Shown here one piece after another: positions 41,887 through 50,656 of a stretch of DNA of 64,000 nucleotides. Numbering within the stretch: the stretch's first letter is position 1; every line of letters starts with the position of its first letter. The notes beneath the pieces were generated by a model. The model was given only the letters and a program-made list of their open reading frames with translations, ran no database searches and was not told the origin of the DNA. Position numbers and translations under genes: made by a program. The stretch is taken from contig NZ_FPEG01000001.1 of assembly GCF_900117395.1 (NCBI RefSeq), forward strand, positions 186,001 to 250,000, in the 5' to 3' direction. Origin of the DNA: Agrococcus sp. Marseille-P2731. GTDB taxonomy: Bacteria; Actinomycetota; Actinomycetes; Actinomycetales; Microbacteriaceae.

Positions 41887-43004
41887 TGCGGGCCGTCCAC
41901 TTCGGCGCGGGCAACATCGGCCGCGGCTTCGTCGGGCTGATCCTGCACCGCGCCGGCTACGAGGTCACCTTCGTCGACGTCAACGCAGCGCTGATCGAGA
42001 TGCTGCAGACGGCGGATGCGTACCAGGTGCGCGAGGTCGGGCCGGATGCGACCGTGCACACGGTCACGGGCTTCACCGGCATCGACTCCAGCGCCGATCC
42101 GGAGGGCGCCGCGCGAGCCGTGGCTGAGGCCGACGTCGTCACGTGCGCCGTCGGCCCCACGGTCATGCGCTTCATCGCGCCGGTCATCCGAGCGGGGCTC
42201 GCGCAGCGCACGGGCGACCCGGTCGCGGTCATGGCGTGCGAGAACGCGATCGGCGCGACGGACACCCTGCGGGACTGGGTGCTCGAAGGAGCGCCGGAGC
42301 TGGCGGAGCGCGCGGTGTTCGCCAACACCGCGGTCGACCGCATCATCCCGCCGCAGGACCCCGCCGGTCTCGACGTCGTCGTGGAGGACTTCTTCGAGTG
42401 GTCCATCGACCGCACGCCGTTCGCCGGCGCGGCGCCGACGATCCCGGACGCGCACTTCGTCGACGACCTCGCCCCCTTCATCGAGCGCAAGCTCTTCACC
42501 GTCAACACCGGTCACGCGACGACCGCATACGCCGGCTGGAACGCCGGTGTCCCGACGATCGCCGAAGCGCTGCAGGAGCCAGAGATCCGCGCCGCCGTCG
42601 AGGCAGCGCTCGCCGACACCAGCCGGCTGCTGCTGGCGAAGTTCGGCTTCGACGCCGCCGAGCATGCCGCCTACGTGGCGCGCGCGATCGAGCGCTTCGA
42701 GAACCCGGCACTGCCCGACACCTGCGAGCGCATCGGGCGGCAGCCCCTGCGCAAGCTCTCGCGCAACGAGCGGTTCGTGCAGCCGGCCGTCGAGCTGTTC
42801 GAGCGCGGGGAGCGCGCCGACGGTCTCGTCGCCGCCTACGCCGCCGCGCTGCGCTTCGATGCCGCCGACGACGAGCAGGCCCTCGAGCTGCAGCGGCTGC
42901 TCGCCGAGCTCGAGCCGGGCGCGTTCGTCGAGCAGGTGAGCGGCGTGGAGCCGGGCGCGCTGCACGACGAGCTGACGGCGCTCGTCGCCGCCGCCAAGGG
43001 CTAG
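41886..43004 (+). CDS. mtlD: Mannitol-1-phosphate 5-dehydrogenase
   Basis: Oxidises mannitol 1-phosphate to fructose 6-phosphate with NAD+. 372 residues; the N-terminal dinucleotide motif is HFGAGNIGRGFVG, and catalytic-domain segments RKLFTVNTGHA and the lysine of LRKLSRNERF are present. The ATG overlaps the mtlF stop. Confidence 0.94.
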   Translation: MRAVHFGAGNIGRGFVGLILHRAGYEVTFVDVNAALIEMLQTADAYQVREVGPDATVHTVTGFTGIDSSADPEGAARAVAEADVVTCAVGPTVMRFIAPVIRAGLAQRTGDPVAVMACENAIGATDTLRDWVLEGAPELAERAVFANTAVDRIIPPQDPAGLDVVVEDFFEWSIDRTPFAGAAPTIPDAHFVDDLAPFIERKLFTVNTGHATTAYAGWNAGVPTIAEALQEPEIRAAVEAALADTSRLLLAKFGFDAAEHAAYVARAIERFENPALPDTCERIGRQPLRKLSRNERFVQPAVELFERGERADGLVAAYAAALRFDAADDEQALELQRLLAELEPGAFVEQVSGVEPGALHDELTALVAAAKG

Positions 43005-43010
43005 CCGAGC

Positions 43011-43913
43011 GTGCTGAGCCGCGGCACTCGGAGCCGGGGGCGCTCGAGCGCGCGCCCCCGGCAGCGACTGCTGCACGGCTGGGACTGGTCGGACCCCCGC
43101 ATCGAGCTGGAGGAGCTCGCGCCAGCCAGCCGGGTGCTCGTCTCCGGCGGCGCAGGCGAGCTGGCGGCAGCCCTCGCCGACGCCGGCCACCGGGTGACGG
43201 CGATCGGCTCCAACCACCATCAGCTGCAGTACGCGCGGCGCCGCGTCGCGGGCGCGGACTTCGAGCCGGGCGCCGCCGAGCGCCTCATCGACCTCGGACG
43301 CGGCATGATCAAGGCGGCGAGCCCGGCCTGGGCGCGGCGGCGGATGCGTCAGTTCCTGCAGGAGGGCGATCCGCTCAAGGCGGCGGAGGCGTGGAAGACG
43401 AGGCTCGACAACCGCACCCTCGCGTCGATCCTCAAGACGATGCTCGGGCCGGCGGGCACGCTCTCGGCGCTCGTCCTGCGCGACTTCGCCACGCCGATCC
43501 CGCCGCACTTCGACGAGGCGATCCGAGGGCGGATCGCCCGAGCGCTGCGCAAGCACGCGCCGAAGGAGAACCCCTTCGCCTGGAGGCTGCTGCTCGGCGA
43601 GGAGATGCCGGGGCACCAGCCGCCCAGGGTGTCGCCCGACGCGATCACCTGGATCGAGGAGCCGCTGCTCGAGCACCTCGAGCGCGTCGGTCACGGCGCC
43701 TACGACGCCGTGACGCTCTCGAACGTCATCGACGGCGCCGACGAGCGCTGGGTGCGAGACCTCCGGAAGGCGGCGCTGCGTGCCGTCGTGCCGGGCGGGC
43801 CGGTGATCGCGCGCTCCTTCGCGACCACGATGGATGACGACGCGGCGAAGCGCGCGCGGCGCGATCGCGCGATGCTCTGGGGGAGCATCGTCGTGCAGCG
43901 CTCGACCGGCTGA
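43011..43913 (+). CDS. BtaA/DUF3419-like protein, probable SAM-binding transferase
   Basis: 300 residues from a GTG six bases after mtlD. RVLVSGGAGELAAALADAGHRVTAIGSNHHQLQYARRR (about 42-80) resembles the SAM-binding start of the BtaA/DUF3419 family, and the late YDAVTLSNVID...GGPVIARSF segment also fits. BtaA makes the head group of betaine lipids; whether this one does is unknown. It has no functional link to mannitol use that I can see. Confidence 0.6.
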   Translation: MLSRGTRSRGRSSARPRQRLLHGWDWSDPRIELEELAPASRVLVSGGAGELAAALADAGHRVTAIGSNHHQLQYARRRVAGADFEPGAAERLIDLGRGMIKAASPAWARRRMRQFLQEGDPLKAAEAWKTRLDNRTLASILKTMLGPAGTLSALVLRDFATPIPPHFDEAIRGRIARALRKHAPKENPFAWRLLLGEEMPGHQPPRVSPDAITWIEEPLLEHLERVGHGAYDAVTLSNVIDGADERWVRDLRKAALRAVVPGGPVIARSFATTMDDDAAKRARRDRAMLWGSIVVQRSTG

Positions 43914-43935
43914 GCGACGCCTCGACACGCCCGGC

Positions 43936-43965
43936 TTGCACGTCAGCGCCGGATACGCGTAGAGT
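43936..43965 (+). promoter_or_regulatory. Probable infA-rpoA operon promoter
   Basis: TTGCAC (43936-43941), 18-base spacer, TAGAGT (43960-43965): good housekeeping-sigma boxes, 75 bases before the infA start. Confidence 0.6.
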
Positions 43966-44040
43966 TGACCGTTGGTGTCGTGCGCCCTCTGCGCACGTCA
44001 CTCGCATGACCGGCAACCGAGAAACTTGCAGAAGAAGGCT

Positions 44041-44262
44041 ATGGCCAAAAAAGACGGCGTCATCGAGATCGAAGGCACGGTGATCGAGGCGCTCCCCAAT
44101 GCGATGTTCCGCGTCGAGCTCTCGAACGGACACGTTGTGCTCGCGCACATCTCCGGCAAGATGCGGCAGAACTACATCCGCATCCTCCAGGAGGACCGAG
44201 TGATCGTGGAGCTCAGCCCCTACGACCTCAGTCGCGGACGCATCGTCTACCGCTACAAGTAA
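44041..44262 (+). CDS. infA: Translation initiation factor IF-1
   Basis: 73 residues of the S1/OB fold, [20 protein letters not shown] through [16 protein letters not shown], an almost invariant sequence in actinobacteria. First gene of the segment leading to rpoA. Confidence 0.97.
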   Translation: MAKKDGVIEIEGTVIEALPNAMFRVELSNGHVVLAHISGKMRQNYIRILQEDRVIVELSPYDLSRGRIVYRYK

Positions 44263-44325
44263 CCGGCTGCTGGACAAGGAACGGCTCGCGCGCCGCGCGA
44301 GCACGAGGCCAGCGAGGAAGAGAAC

Positions 44326-44439
44326 ATGAAGGTCAACCCCAGCGTCAAGAGGATCTGCGACAAGTGCAAGGTGATCCGCCGGCACGGTCGCGTGATGGTC
44401 ATCTGCGAGAACCCCCGCCACAAGCAGCGCCAGGGCTGA
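44326..44439 (+). CDS. rpmJ: Ribosomal protein L36
   Basis: 37 residues, [20 protein letters not shown] and onward to NPRHKQRQG. It keeps the CxxC...C...H zinc-binding pattern (C+ form). Sits in its usual place between infA and rpsM. Confidence 0.96.
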   Translation: MKVNPSVKRICDKCKVIRRHGRVMVICENPRHKQRQG

Positions 44440-44588
44440 CGCCCGGCGCTCGCGCCACCGGCGCGGGACACAACTGAACAACAGCACACAGCAGCGGTCA
44501 GAGTCCTCGGAAGAGGGCGACACCTTGGGGAGAGGCCCAGGCACCTCCGCTGCTCCATACCTCTCATCCACTCCTTAGGAGACACACG

Positions 44589-44966
44589 ATGGCACGCATC
44601 GCAGGTGTCGACATCCCGCGCGAGAAGCGCGTGGAGATCGCACTGACGTACATCTTCGGCGTCGGCCGCACCCGGTCGATCCAGACGCTCGAGGCCACCG
44701 GCATCGACCGCAACACTCGCGTCAAGGACCTCACGGACGAGCAGCTCGTCACGCTCCGCGACCACATCGAGGGCACGTTCAAGGTGGAGGGCGACCTCCG
44801 CCGCGAGGTGACCGCCGACATCCGTCGCAAGGTCGAGATCGGCTCGTACGAGGGCATCCGCCACCGCCGCGGCCTCCCCGTCCGCGGCCAGCGCACCAAG
44901 ACGAACGCGCGCACCCGCAAGGGCAAGAAGCAGACGGTCGCCGGCAAGAAGAAGGCCGGCCGCTAG
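44589..44966 (+). CDS. rpsM: Ribosomal protein S13
   Basis: 125 residues, [20 protein letters not shown] start and a C-terminal [24 protein letters not shown] typical of S13. The 149-base gap upstream has no gene and no obvious structure. Confidence 0.97.
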   Translation: MARIAGVDIPREKRVEIALTYIFGVGRTRSIQTLEATGIDRNTRVKDLTDEQLVTLRDHIEGTFKVEGDLRREVTADIRRKVEIGSYEGIRHRRGLPVRGQRTKTNARTRKGKKQTVAGKKKAGR

Positions 44967-44988
44967 GCCGCGTGGAGGGTAGAACAAC

Positions 44989-45387
44989 ATGGCAGCTCCC
45001 AAGTCCGCGGTCCGCAAGCCGCGCAAGAAGGACAAGAAGAACATCGCCGTGGGCCACGCCCACATCAAGTCGACGTTCAACAACACGATCGTCTCGATCA
45101 CCGACACCACCGGGGCCGTCGTCTCGCAGGTCTCGGGTGGCGGCGTCGGCATGAAGGGCTCGCGCAAGTCGACCCCGTATGCCGCTCAGCTCGCCGCCGA
45201 GTCGGCCGCTCGCCAGGCGCAGGACCACGGCATGAAGAAGGTCGACGTCTTCGTCAAGGGCGCAGGCTCGGGCCGTGAGACGGCGATCCGCTCGCTCCAG
45301 GCCGCTGGCCTCGAGATCGGCGCGATCCACGACGTGACGCCGCAGGCCCACAACGGCGTTCGCCCGCCGAAGCCGCGCCGCAACTAG
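44989..45387 (+). CDS. rpsK: Ribosomal protein S11
   Basis: 132 residues with [21 protein letters not shown] and the C-terminal [12 protein letters not shown]. Followed by a terminator-like hairpin. Confidence 0.97.
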   Translation: MAAPKSAVRKPRKKDKKNIAVGHAHIKSTFNNTIVSITDTTGAVVSQVSGGGVGMKGSRKSTPYAAQLAAESAARQAQDHGMKKVDVFVKGAGSGRETAIRSLQAAGLEIGAIHDVTPQAHNGVRPPKPRRN

Positions 45388-45396
45388 TCGTTCCCG

Positions 45397-45423
45397 CCGG
45401 GCAGGGGGCTCACCCCTGCCCGG
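45397..45423 (+). terminator. Hairpin between rpsK and rpoA
   Basis: 11-bp perfect stem (45397-45407 with 45413-45423) with a GCTCA loop and no U-tract. It is followed by a TATA-like box (TATAGC, 45453-45458) held in the loop of a 7-bp inverted repeat (CGCGAGT 45444-45450 / ACTCGCG 45461-45467), suggesting partial termination and a separate rpoA promoter. Confidence 0.5.
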
Positions 45424-45485
45424 CCATCCGCCGTCATTGAACACGCGAGTCATATAGCGGACTCGCGACCGAAAGGAACCGACAC

Positions 45486-46475
45486 GTGCTGATCGCCCAG
45501 CGCCCCACTGTCACCGAGGAGATCGTCTCCGAGCACCGCTCGCGGTTCACGATCGAGCCGCTCGAGCCTGGCTTCGGCTACACCCTCGGCAACTCGCTCC
45601 GCCGCACCCTCCTCTCGTCGATCCCCGGCGCTGCTGTCACCAGCATCCGCCTGGACGGCGTGCTCCACGAGTTCTCGACGATCGCCGGTGTCAAGGAGGA
45701 CGTCACCGAGATCATCCTGAACATCAAGCGCCTCGTCGTCTCGTCCGAGCACGACGAGCCCGTCGTCGCCTACCTCTCGCGCCAGGGCGCGGGCACGGTG
45801 ACGGCCGCCGACATCACGGCTCCGGCCGGTGTCGAGCTCCACAACCCCGAGCTCGTGCTCGCGACGCTGAACGACTCGGCGAAGCTGCAGCTGGAGCTCA
45901 CGATCGAGCGCGGCCGCGGCTACGTCTCTGCAGCGCAGAACCGCGACGAGTTCGCCGAGGCCGGCGTCATCCCGATCGACTCGATCTACTCGCCCGTGCT
46001 CAAGGTCACCTACCGCGTCGAGGCGACGCGTGCCGGTGAGCGGACCGACTTCGACTCGCTCGTCGTCGACGTGGAGGCGAAGCCGTCGATCACGCCGCGC
46101 GACGCCATCGCTTCGGCCGGCCGCACGCTCGTCGAGCTGTTCGGCCTGACGCGCGACCTGAACGCCGAGGCCGAGGGCATCGAGATTGGTCAGGCTCCGG
46201 CCGAGGCCATCGGCTCCGGCGAGCTCGCGACCCCGATCGAGGAGCTCGACCTGTCCGTGCGCTCGTACAACTGCCTCAAGCGCGAGGGCATCAACACGGT
46301 GTCCGAGCTGGTGGCGCTGAGCGAGACGCAGCTGATGAACATCCGCAACTTCGGCCAGAAGTCGGTCGACGAGGTCAAGGACAAGCTCGTCGAGCTCGGC
46401 CTGTCCCTCAAGGACGCGGTGCCCGGCTTCGACGGCGCCCACTTCTACAGCGGTTACGACGAGGACGCTCGCTGA
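45486..46475 (+). CDS. rpoA: RNA polymerase alpha subunit
   Basis: 329 residues. N-terminal dimerisation domain ([26 protein letters not shown]) and C-terminal DNA-binding domain ([22 protein letters not shown]...[17 protein letters not shown]). GTG start after AAAGGAACC. Confidence 0.97.
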   Translation: MLIAQRPTVTEEIVSEHRSRFTIEPLEPGFGYTLGNSLRRTLLSSIPGAAVTSIRLDGVLHEFSTIAGVKEDVTEIILNIKRLVVSSEHDEPVVAYLSRQGAGTVTAADITAPAGVELHNPELVLATLNDSAKLQLELTIERGRGYVSAAQNRDEFAEAGVIPIDSIYSPVLKVTYRVEATRAGERTDFDSLVVDVEAKPSITPRDAIASAGRTLVELFGLTRDLNAEAEGIEIGQAPAEAIGSGELATPIEELDLSVRSYNCLKREGINTVSELVALSETQLMNIRNFGQKSVDEVKDKLVELGLSLKDAVPGFDGAHFYSGYDEDAR

Positions 46476-46511
46476 ACGCGGGCCGACTGAAGAACTAGAG
46501 GGATACGAACC

Positions 46512-47165
46512 ATGCCCAAGCCCACCAAGGGTCCCCGCCTCGGAGGCGGTCCTGCGCACGAGCGCCTGCTGCTCGCGAACCTCGCGGCTGCGCTCTTCAC
46601 GCACAAGTCGATCAAGACGACCGAGACGAAGGCCAAGCGCCTCCGCCCGATCGCTGAGCGCCTCGTCACCTTCGCCAAGCGCGGCGACCTGCACGCTCGT
46701 CGTCGCGTGCTCGCCGTGATCGGCGACAAGGGCGTCGTGCACGAGCTCTTCACCGAGATCGCTCCGCTCGTCGCCGAGCGCGAGGGCGGCTACACCCGCA
46801 TCACGAAGCTCGGCTTCCGCAAGGGCGACAACGCCCCCATGGCGCAGATCGAGCTCGTGCTCGAGCCGGTGCAGAAGAAGGCGTCGAAGTCGAAGGCCGC
46901 CGCTGCTGCGCAGTCGGCTGCTGCCGACCAGGAGGCCGCTGAGGCCACGGCCGCTGACGCCGAGGTCGAGGAGACCGAGGCGCCCGAGGCTGAGACGGAG
47001 GCCACGGAGACCGAGGTCACCGAGCAGGCGCCCGAGGCAGAGGTCGCGGCCGACGAGGCCGCTGCCGAGGCCGCGAACGCCGAGGCCGCAGAGGCACAGG
47101 ACGTGGCGCAGGACGCCGCGACCCAGGCTGCCTCGACCGAGAACACGCAGCGCGACGGCAAGTAA
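46512..47165 (+). CDS. rplQ: Ribosomal protein L17 with long acidic tail
   Basis: 217 residues; the L17 core (about 1-120, [23 protein letters not shown] onward) is normal. The last about 95 residues are an Ala/Glu-rich, strongly acidic low-complexity tail, nearly doubling the protein. The gene ends 12 bases before a strong terminator. Confidence 0.96.
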   Translation: MPKPTKGPRLGGGPAHERLLLANLAAALFTHKSIKTTETKAKRLRPIAERLVTFAKRGDLHARRRVLAVIGDKGVVHELFTEIAPLVAEREGGYTRITKLGFRKGDNAPMAQIELVLEPVQKKASKSKAAAAAQSAAADQEAAEATAADAEVEETEAPEAETEATETEVTEQAPEAEVAADEAAAEAANAEAAEAQDVAQDAATQAASTENTQRDGK

Positions 47166-47177
47166 GCACGTCGCCTG

Positions 47178-47218
47178 ACGACGAAGGGGCTCCGCATCGC
47201 GCGGAGCCCCTTCGTCGT
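47178..47218 (+). terminator. Strong terminator after rplQ
   Basis: 18-bp perfect stem (47178-47195 with 47201-47218) with a five-base loop. It lies between convergent rplQ and the GH15 gene, so it can serve both strands. Confidence 0.85.
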
Positions 47219-47248
47219 GTCGCGTCCGGTCGCGGACCGCGCACCGGA

Positions 47249-49030
47249 TCAGGCGGCTGAGGCCTTGGCGATCTCGGTCGCCGCGAGCACCAAGCCCAGG
47301 TGCGAGAAGGCCTGCGGGAAGTTGCCCCAGTGGTGGCCGGTGGCCGGGTCGACCTCCTCGGCGAAGAGACCCACGTCGTTGCTGAGCGCCACCAGGCGAT
47401 CCATGAGCGCGGTCGCGTCGTCGAGCCGGCCCGCCTGAGCGTAGGCGGTGACGAGCCAGAAGCCGCACAGGACGAACGGGTGCTCGTCGCCGGAGAGCCC
47501 GTCGACACCCGTCGTGCGGTAGCGCAGCGGGATGCCGTCGACGAGCAGCTCCTGCTCGATGCGAGCGATGGTGCCGAGGAAGCGCGGATCGTCGGCCGCG
47601 ACGATGCCGATGGTCGGGAGCTGCAGCAGCGAGGCATCCACCTCGCTGGTGGCGTAGTGCTGTCGGAACGAGCCGGTGGTCTCGTCGAAGCCGCGCGTCA
47701 GCACCTCCTCGCGCAGCGCATCCCTGATCTGGATCCACTGCTCGGTGTCGGCATGGCAGCCGTCCTGCTCGACGGCTCGCACGCCGCAGTCGAAGGCGGC
47801 CCACATCATCGCGCGCGAGTGGGTGAACATCTGCGGCTCGCCGCGCATCTCCCACAAACCCTGGTCGGGCTTCTGCCAGTGCGTGGCGAGCTCGTTGAGG
47901 AGCGCGCGCTGCATGTTCCAGGAGTCCTGGGAGTCGTCGAGGCCGAGCTGCCGCAGACGCTGCAGTGTCAGCATCAGCTGCCCCAGCACGTCGTGCTGGC
48001 GCTGCTCCGCCGCGCCGTTGCCGACGCGCACCGGCCGGGCGCCGCCGTACCCCGGGAGGTGGTCGAGCTCGAGCTCGGGCAGCTCGCGGCCGCCGTCGCG
48101 GCGATACATGATCCGCATGTCCTGCGGGTCGCCGGCGATCGCGCGCAGCAGCCAGTCGCGCCACAGCGCGACCTTGCCGCTCAGGCGCACCGCGAGCATC
48201 GCGTCGACGGTGAGGGATGCGTCGCGCAGCCACGTGAAGCGGTAGTCCCAGTTGCGCTCGCCACCGGGGTCCTCCGGCAGCGAGGTCGTCGGCGCCGCCA
48301 GGATGCCGCCAGTGACCTCGTCGGTGAGCGCGCGCAGCACGAGCACGCTCGTGCGCACCGCCTCGAGGTAGGGGCCGTCGTACTCGAGGGCGCGCAGCCA
48401 CTCGGACGACTCGGCGATGGTGGTCGCGACGATCTCGGACTCTCCCACCGGCGCAGCGAGCGGCAGCCAGGAGTGCTGCCAGGCCAGGTCGAGCACGACG
48501 CGGTCGCCCTCGCGCACGGTGAAGCTCGAGCGGTGGCGGTGGTCGTCGGCGAGGGGCAGCTGCGGCCCGCGCAGCACCAGGCGGTCCGGGCCGGCGATGG
48601 CGACGAGGATCTCGGCGCCGTCCTCCTCCATGCGGCGGAACCAGGGCGGCACGCTGCCGTAGCCGAAGCGCACCACGAGGCTCTGCTCGAGCTCGACCTC
48701 GCCGCTGACGCCGGTGATGACGCGCACGACGTCGGCGCGCCCATCACCCGTGGGCATCGCATCCGTCACCGTCACCGTGCCGGTCGGCGTCTCGTGCGTC
48801 GTCTCGAGCACGAGGCTGCCGGGCAGGTAGCGGCGGGTCGACGTCGCCGGCCCGATGGGGCCGATGCGCCAGTGGCCGTGCTCGCGGTCGCCGAGCAGTG
48901 CGGCGAAGCACGCGGGGGAGTCGAAGTGCGGCAGGCAGAGCCAGTCGATCGAGCCATCGCGACCGACGAGCGCAGCGGTGGTGCGGTCGCCGATCAGGGC
49001 GTAGTCCTCGATGGGAGTGGGAGTAGGCAT
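47249..49030 (-). CDS. Glycoside hydrolase family 15 protein (glucoamylase/trehalase type)
   Basis: 593 residues. The N-terminal domain IEDYALIGDRTTAALVGRDGSIDWLCLP and the catalytic domain RNWDYRFTWLRDASLTVDAML are characteristic of actinobacterial GH15 enzymes that act on alpha-glucosidic bonds, including cytosolic trehalases. No signal peptide, so an intracellular role is likely. The ATG has no ribosome site; TAGCCT (complement of 49038-49043) lies seven bases upstream, indicating a leaderless message. Confidence 0.85.
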   Translation of the reverse strand: MPTPTPIEDYALIGDRTTAALVGRDGSIDWLCLPHFDSPACFAALLGDREHGHWRIGPIGPATSTRRYLPGSLVLETTHETPTGTVTVTDAMPTGDGRADVVRVITGVSGEVELEQSLVVRFGYGSVPPWFRRMEEDGAEILVAIAGPDRLVLRGPQLPLADDHRHRSSFTVREGDRVVLDLAWQHSWLPLAAPVGESEIVATTIAESSEWLRALEYDGPYLEAVRTSVLVLRALTDEVTGGILAAPTTSLPEDPGGERNWDYRFTWLRDASLTVDAMLAVRLSGKVALWRDWLLRAIAGDPQDMRIMYRRDGGRELPELELDHLPGYGGARPVRVGNGAAEQRQHDVLGQLMLTLQRLRQLGLDDSQDSWNMQRALLNELATHWQKPDQGLWEMRGEPQMFTHSRAMMWAAFDCGVRAVEQDGCHADTEQWIQIRDALREEVLTRGFDETTGSFRQHYATSEVDASLLQLPTIGIVAADDPRFLGTIARIEQELLVDGIPLRYRTTGVDGLSGDEHPFVLCGFWLVTAYAQAGRLDDATALMDRLVALSNDVGLFAEEVDPATGHHWGNFPQAFSHLGLVLAATEIAKASAA

Positions 49031-49037
49031 CCCGGCG

Positions 49038-49043
49038 AGGCTA
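49038..49043 (-). promoter_or_regulatory. Candidate leaderless -10 box of the GH15 gene
   Basis: TAGCCT on the minus strand, seven bases before the GH15 ATG; no Shine-Dalgarno present. Confidence 0.4.
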
Positions 49044-49075
49044 GCCGCGCGGGCTGGGCGCAGTCTCCGCATCAA

Positions 49076-49081
49076 TAGGCT
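49076..49081 (+). promoter_or_regulatory. Candidate leaderless -10 box of truA
   Basis: TAGGCT, six bases before the truA ATG at 49088; no Shine-Dalgarno present. Confidence 0.4.
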
Positions 49082-49087
49082 TGCGGC

Positions 49088-49900
49088 ATGCCTCGCATGC
49101 GCCTCGACCTCGCCTACGATGGCGGCGGGTTCGCCGGCTGGGCGGTGCAGCCGGGGCTCCGCACCTGCCAGGGCGAGCTCGAGCGGGCGCTGTCGACGAT
49201 CGCGCGCGAGCCGGTGCGGGTGACGGTCGCGGGGCGCACGGATGCGGGGGTGCACGCGAGCGGTCAGGTGGCCCACGCAGACGTGCCGGAGCGCATCGCG
49301 ATCGTGCCGCAGCTCGCGCGCCGGCTGTCGAGGCTCGCGGCGCCGGAGGGTGACCTCGTGGTGCGGCAGGTGGGCGCGGCGCCAGAGGGGTTCGATGCCC
49401 GCTTCTCGGCCGTCTCGCGCTCCTACCGCTACCGGATCGTCGCGAGCCCCGCCGGTGACCCGCTCGAGCGGCGCACCGCGGCGCACGTGCCGCAGGCGCT
49501 CGACGTCGAGGCGATGCGGCGAGCGGCGGCAGCACTCGTCGGGCTGCGCGACTTCGCGGCGTTCTGCAAGCCGCGCGAGGGTGCGACGACGATCCGGGAT
49601 CTGCGCGCGTTCGCGTGGGCGGAGGAGGGCGAGGTGCTGACGGCCTCGCTCACCGCCGACGCGTTCTGCCACTCGATGGTGCGCGCGCTCGTCGCCGCGT
49701 GCGTGCGGGTGGGGGAGGGCAGGCTCGGGCTCGCGCAGGCGATCGCGCTCCTGGAGGAGCGGCGGCGCTCAGCGCTCACGGGGCTCATGCCGGCGCACGG
49801 CCTCACGCTCGTGGCGGTGGGCTATCCGCCCGACGCCGAGCTCGCGCTGCAGGCCGAGCGCGCCAGAGCGCGCCGCAGCGCATCCGACCTCAGCCGCTGA
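49088..49900 (+). CDS. truA: tRNA pseudouridine(38-40) synthase
   Basis: 270 residues. The catalytic aspartate is Asp52 in GRTDAGVHASGQVAH; RSYRYRIV and FCHSMVR segments also match TruA. In relatives truA often follows rplQ directly; here the GH15 gene intervenes on the other strand. The stop overlaps the convergent HAD gene by 11 bases. Confidence 0.93.
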   Translation: MPRMRLDLAYDGGGFAGWAVQPGLRTCQGELERALSTIAREPVRVTVAGRTDAGVHASGQVAHADVPERIAIVPQLARRLSRLAAPEGDLVVRQVGAAPEGFDARFSAVSRSYRYRIVASPAGDPLERRTAAHVPQALDVEAMRRAAAALVGLRDFAAFCKPREGATTIRDLRAFAWAEEGEVLTASLTADAFCHSMVRALVAACVRVGEGRLGLAQAIALLEERRRSALTGLMPAHGLTLVAVGYPPDAELALQAERARARRSASDLSR

Positions 49901-50549
49901 CGCGCTCGCCGGCCAGCAGTGCCGCGAGCTCGTCGACGGAGTCGACCACACGGGTCGCGCCTGCCGCCTCGAGCTCGTCGCGCCCGCCGTAGCCGTAGGC
50001 GACGCCGATCGAGGGCATGCCGAGCTCGTGCGCAGAGGCGATGTCGTTCACCCGGTCGCCGACCATGACGAGCTGCGCGTGCGGCAGGTCGATCGACGCC
50101 GCGGCGCGGGCGATGACCTCGGCCTTGGAGTGGCCGGCCTCGCCGTCGAGGCGCCCGTGCACGCCGCGGAAGCGCGGGCGCAGCGCGTAGTGCTCGACGA
50201 CCGCCTCCGCGTCGCGCTGGATCTTGTGGGTCGCCACCGCGAGCGGCGTGCCTCGCTCGTCGAGCTCGGCGATGAGCTGCGCGATGCCCGGGTAGAGCGT
50301 GGAGTCGACGAGGCCGCCGTCGGCCATCCTGCGCCGGAAGGCGAGGAGCGCCGTGTCGATCTCGTCGGGGGTGCGCCCCTCCTCGGCGAGCACCGTCACG
50401 AGCGGCGGGCCGAGCCAGCGCAGCAGCACGTCCTCCGTCGGCTGCTCCCACCCGACCGCGTCGTGCATGTGCCGCAGGCTGGCGAGCAGGCCGCGCTTGG
50501 AGTCGGTGAGGGTGCCGTCGAGGTCGAAGATGATGCCGCTGGGATTCAT
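49890..50549 (-). CDS. HAD-family phosphatase (phosphoglycolate phosphatase-like)
   Basis: 219 residues. HAD motif I is FDLDGTLTDSK, motif II is ATHK, a late GDRVNDI gives motif IV. The small helical cap suits Gph/PPase-type enzymes; substrate cannot be told. ATG at 50549 with GGAGGG just upstream. Confidence 0.82.
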   Translation of the reverse strand: MNPSGIIFDLDGTLTDSKRGLLASLRHMHDAVGWEQPTEDVLLRWLGPPLVTVLAEEGRTPDEIDTALLAFRRRMADGGLVDSTLYPGIAQLIAELDERGTPLAVATHKIQRDAEAVVEHYALRPRFRGVHGRLDGEAGHSKAEVIARAAASIDLPHAQLVMVGDRVNDIASAHELGMPSIGVAYGYGGRDELEAAGATRVVDSVDELAALLAGERVSG

Positions 50550-50656
50550 GTCCCTCCATCGTCCCAGATGTCTGATCGGCCTGGCCAGGCCTTTCGCCCG
50601 CGGCTTAGACTGGACGCCGCCGACGGGGAGCGCGGCGACGAGCCGGAGGTCACGAC

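Noticed and set aside
32887-44040. Prophage or plasmid origin of the accessory block
   Set aside because: XRE/ImmA pairs are common in such elements, but there is no integrase, attachment repeat or structural gene.
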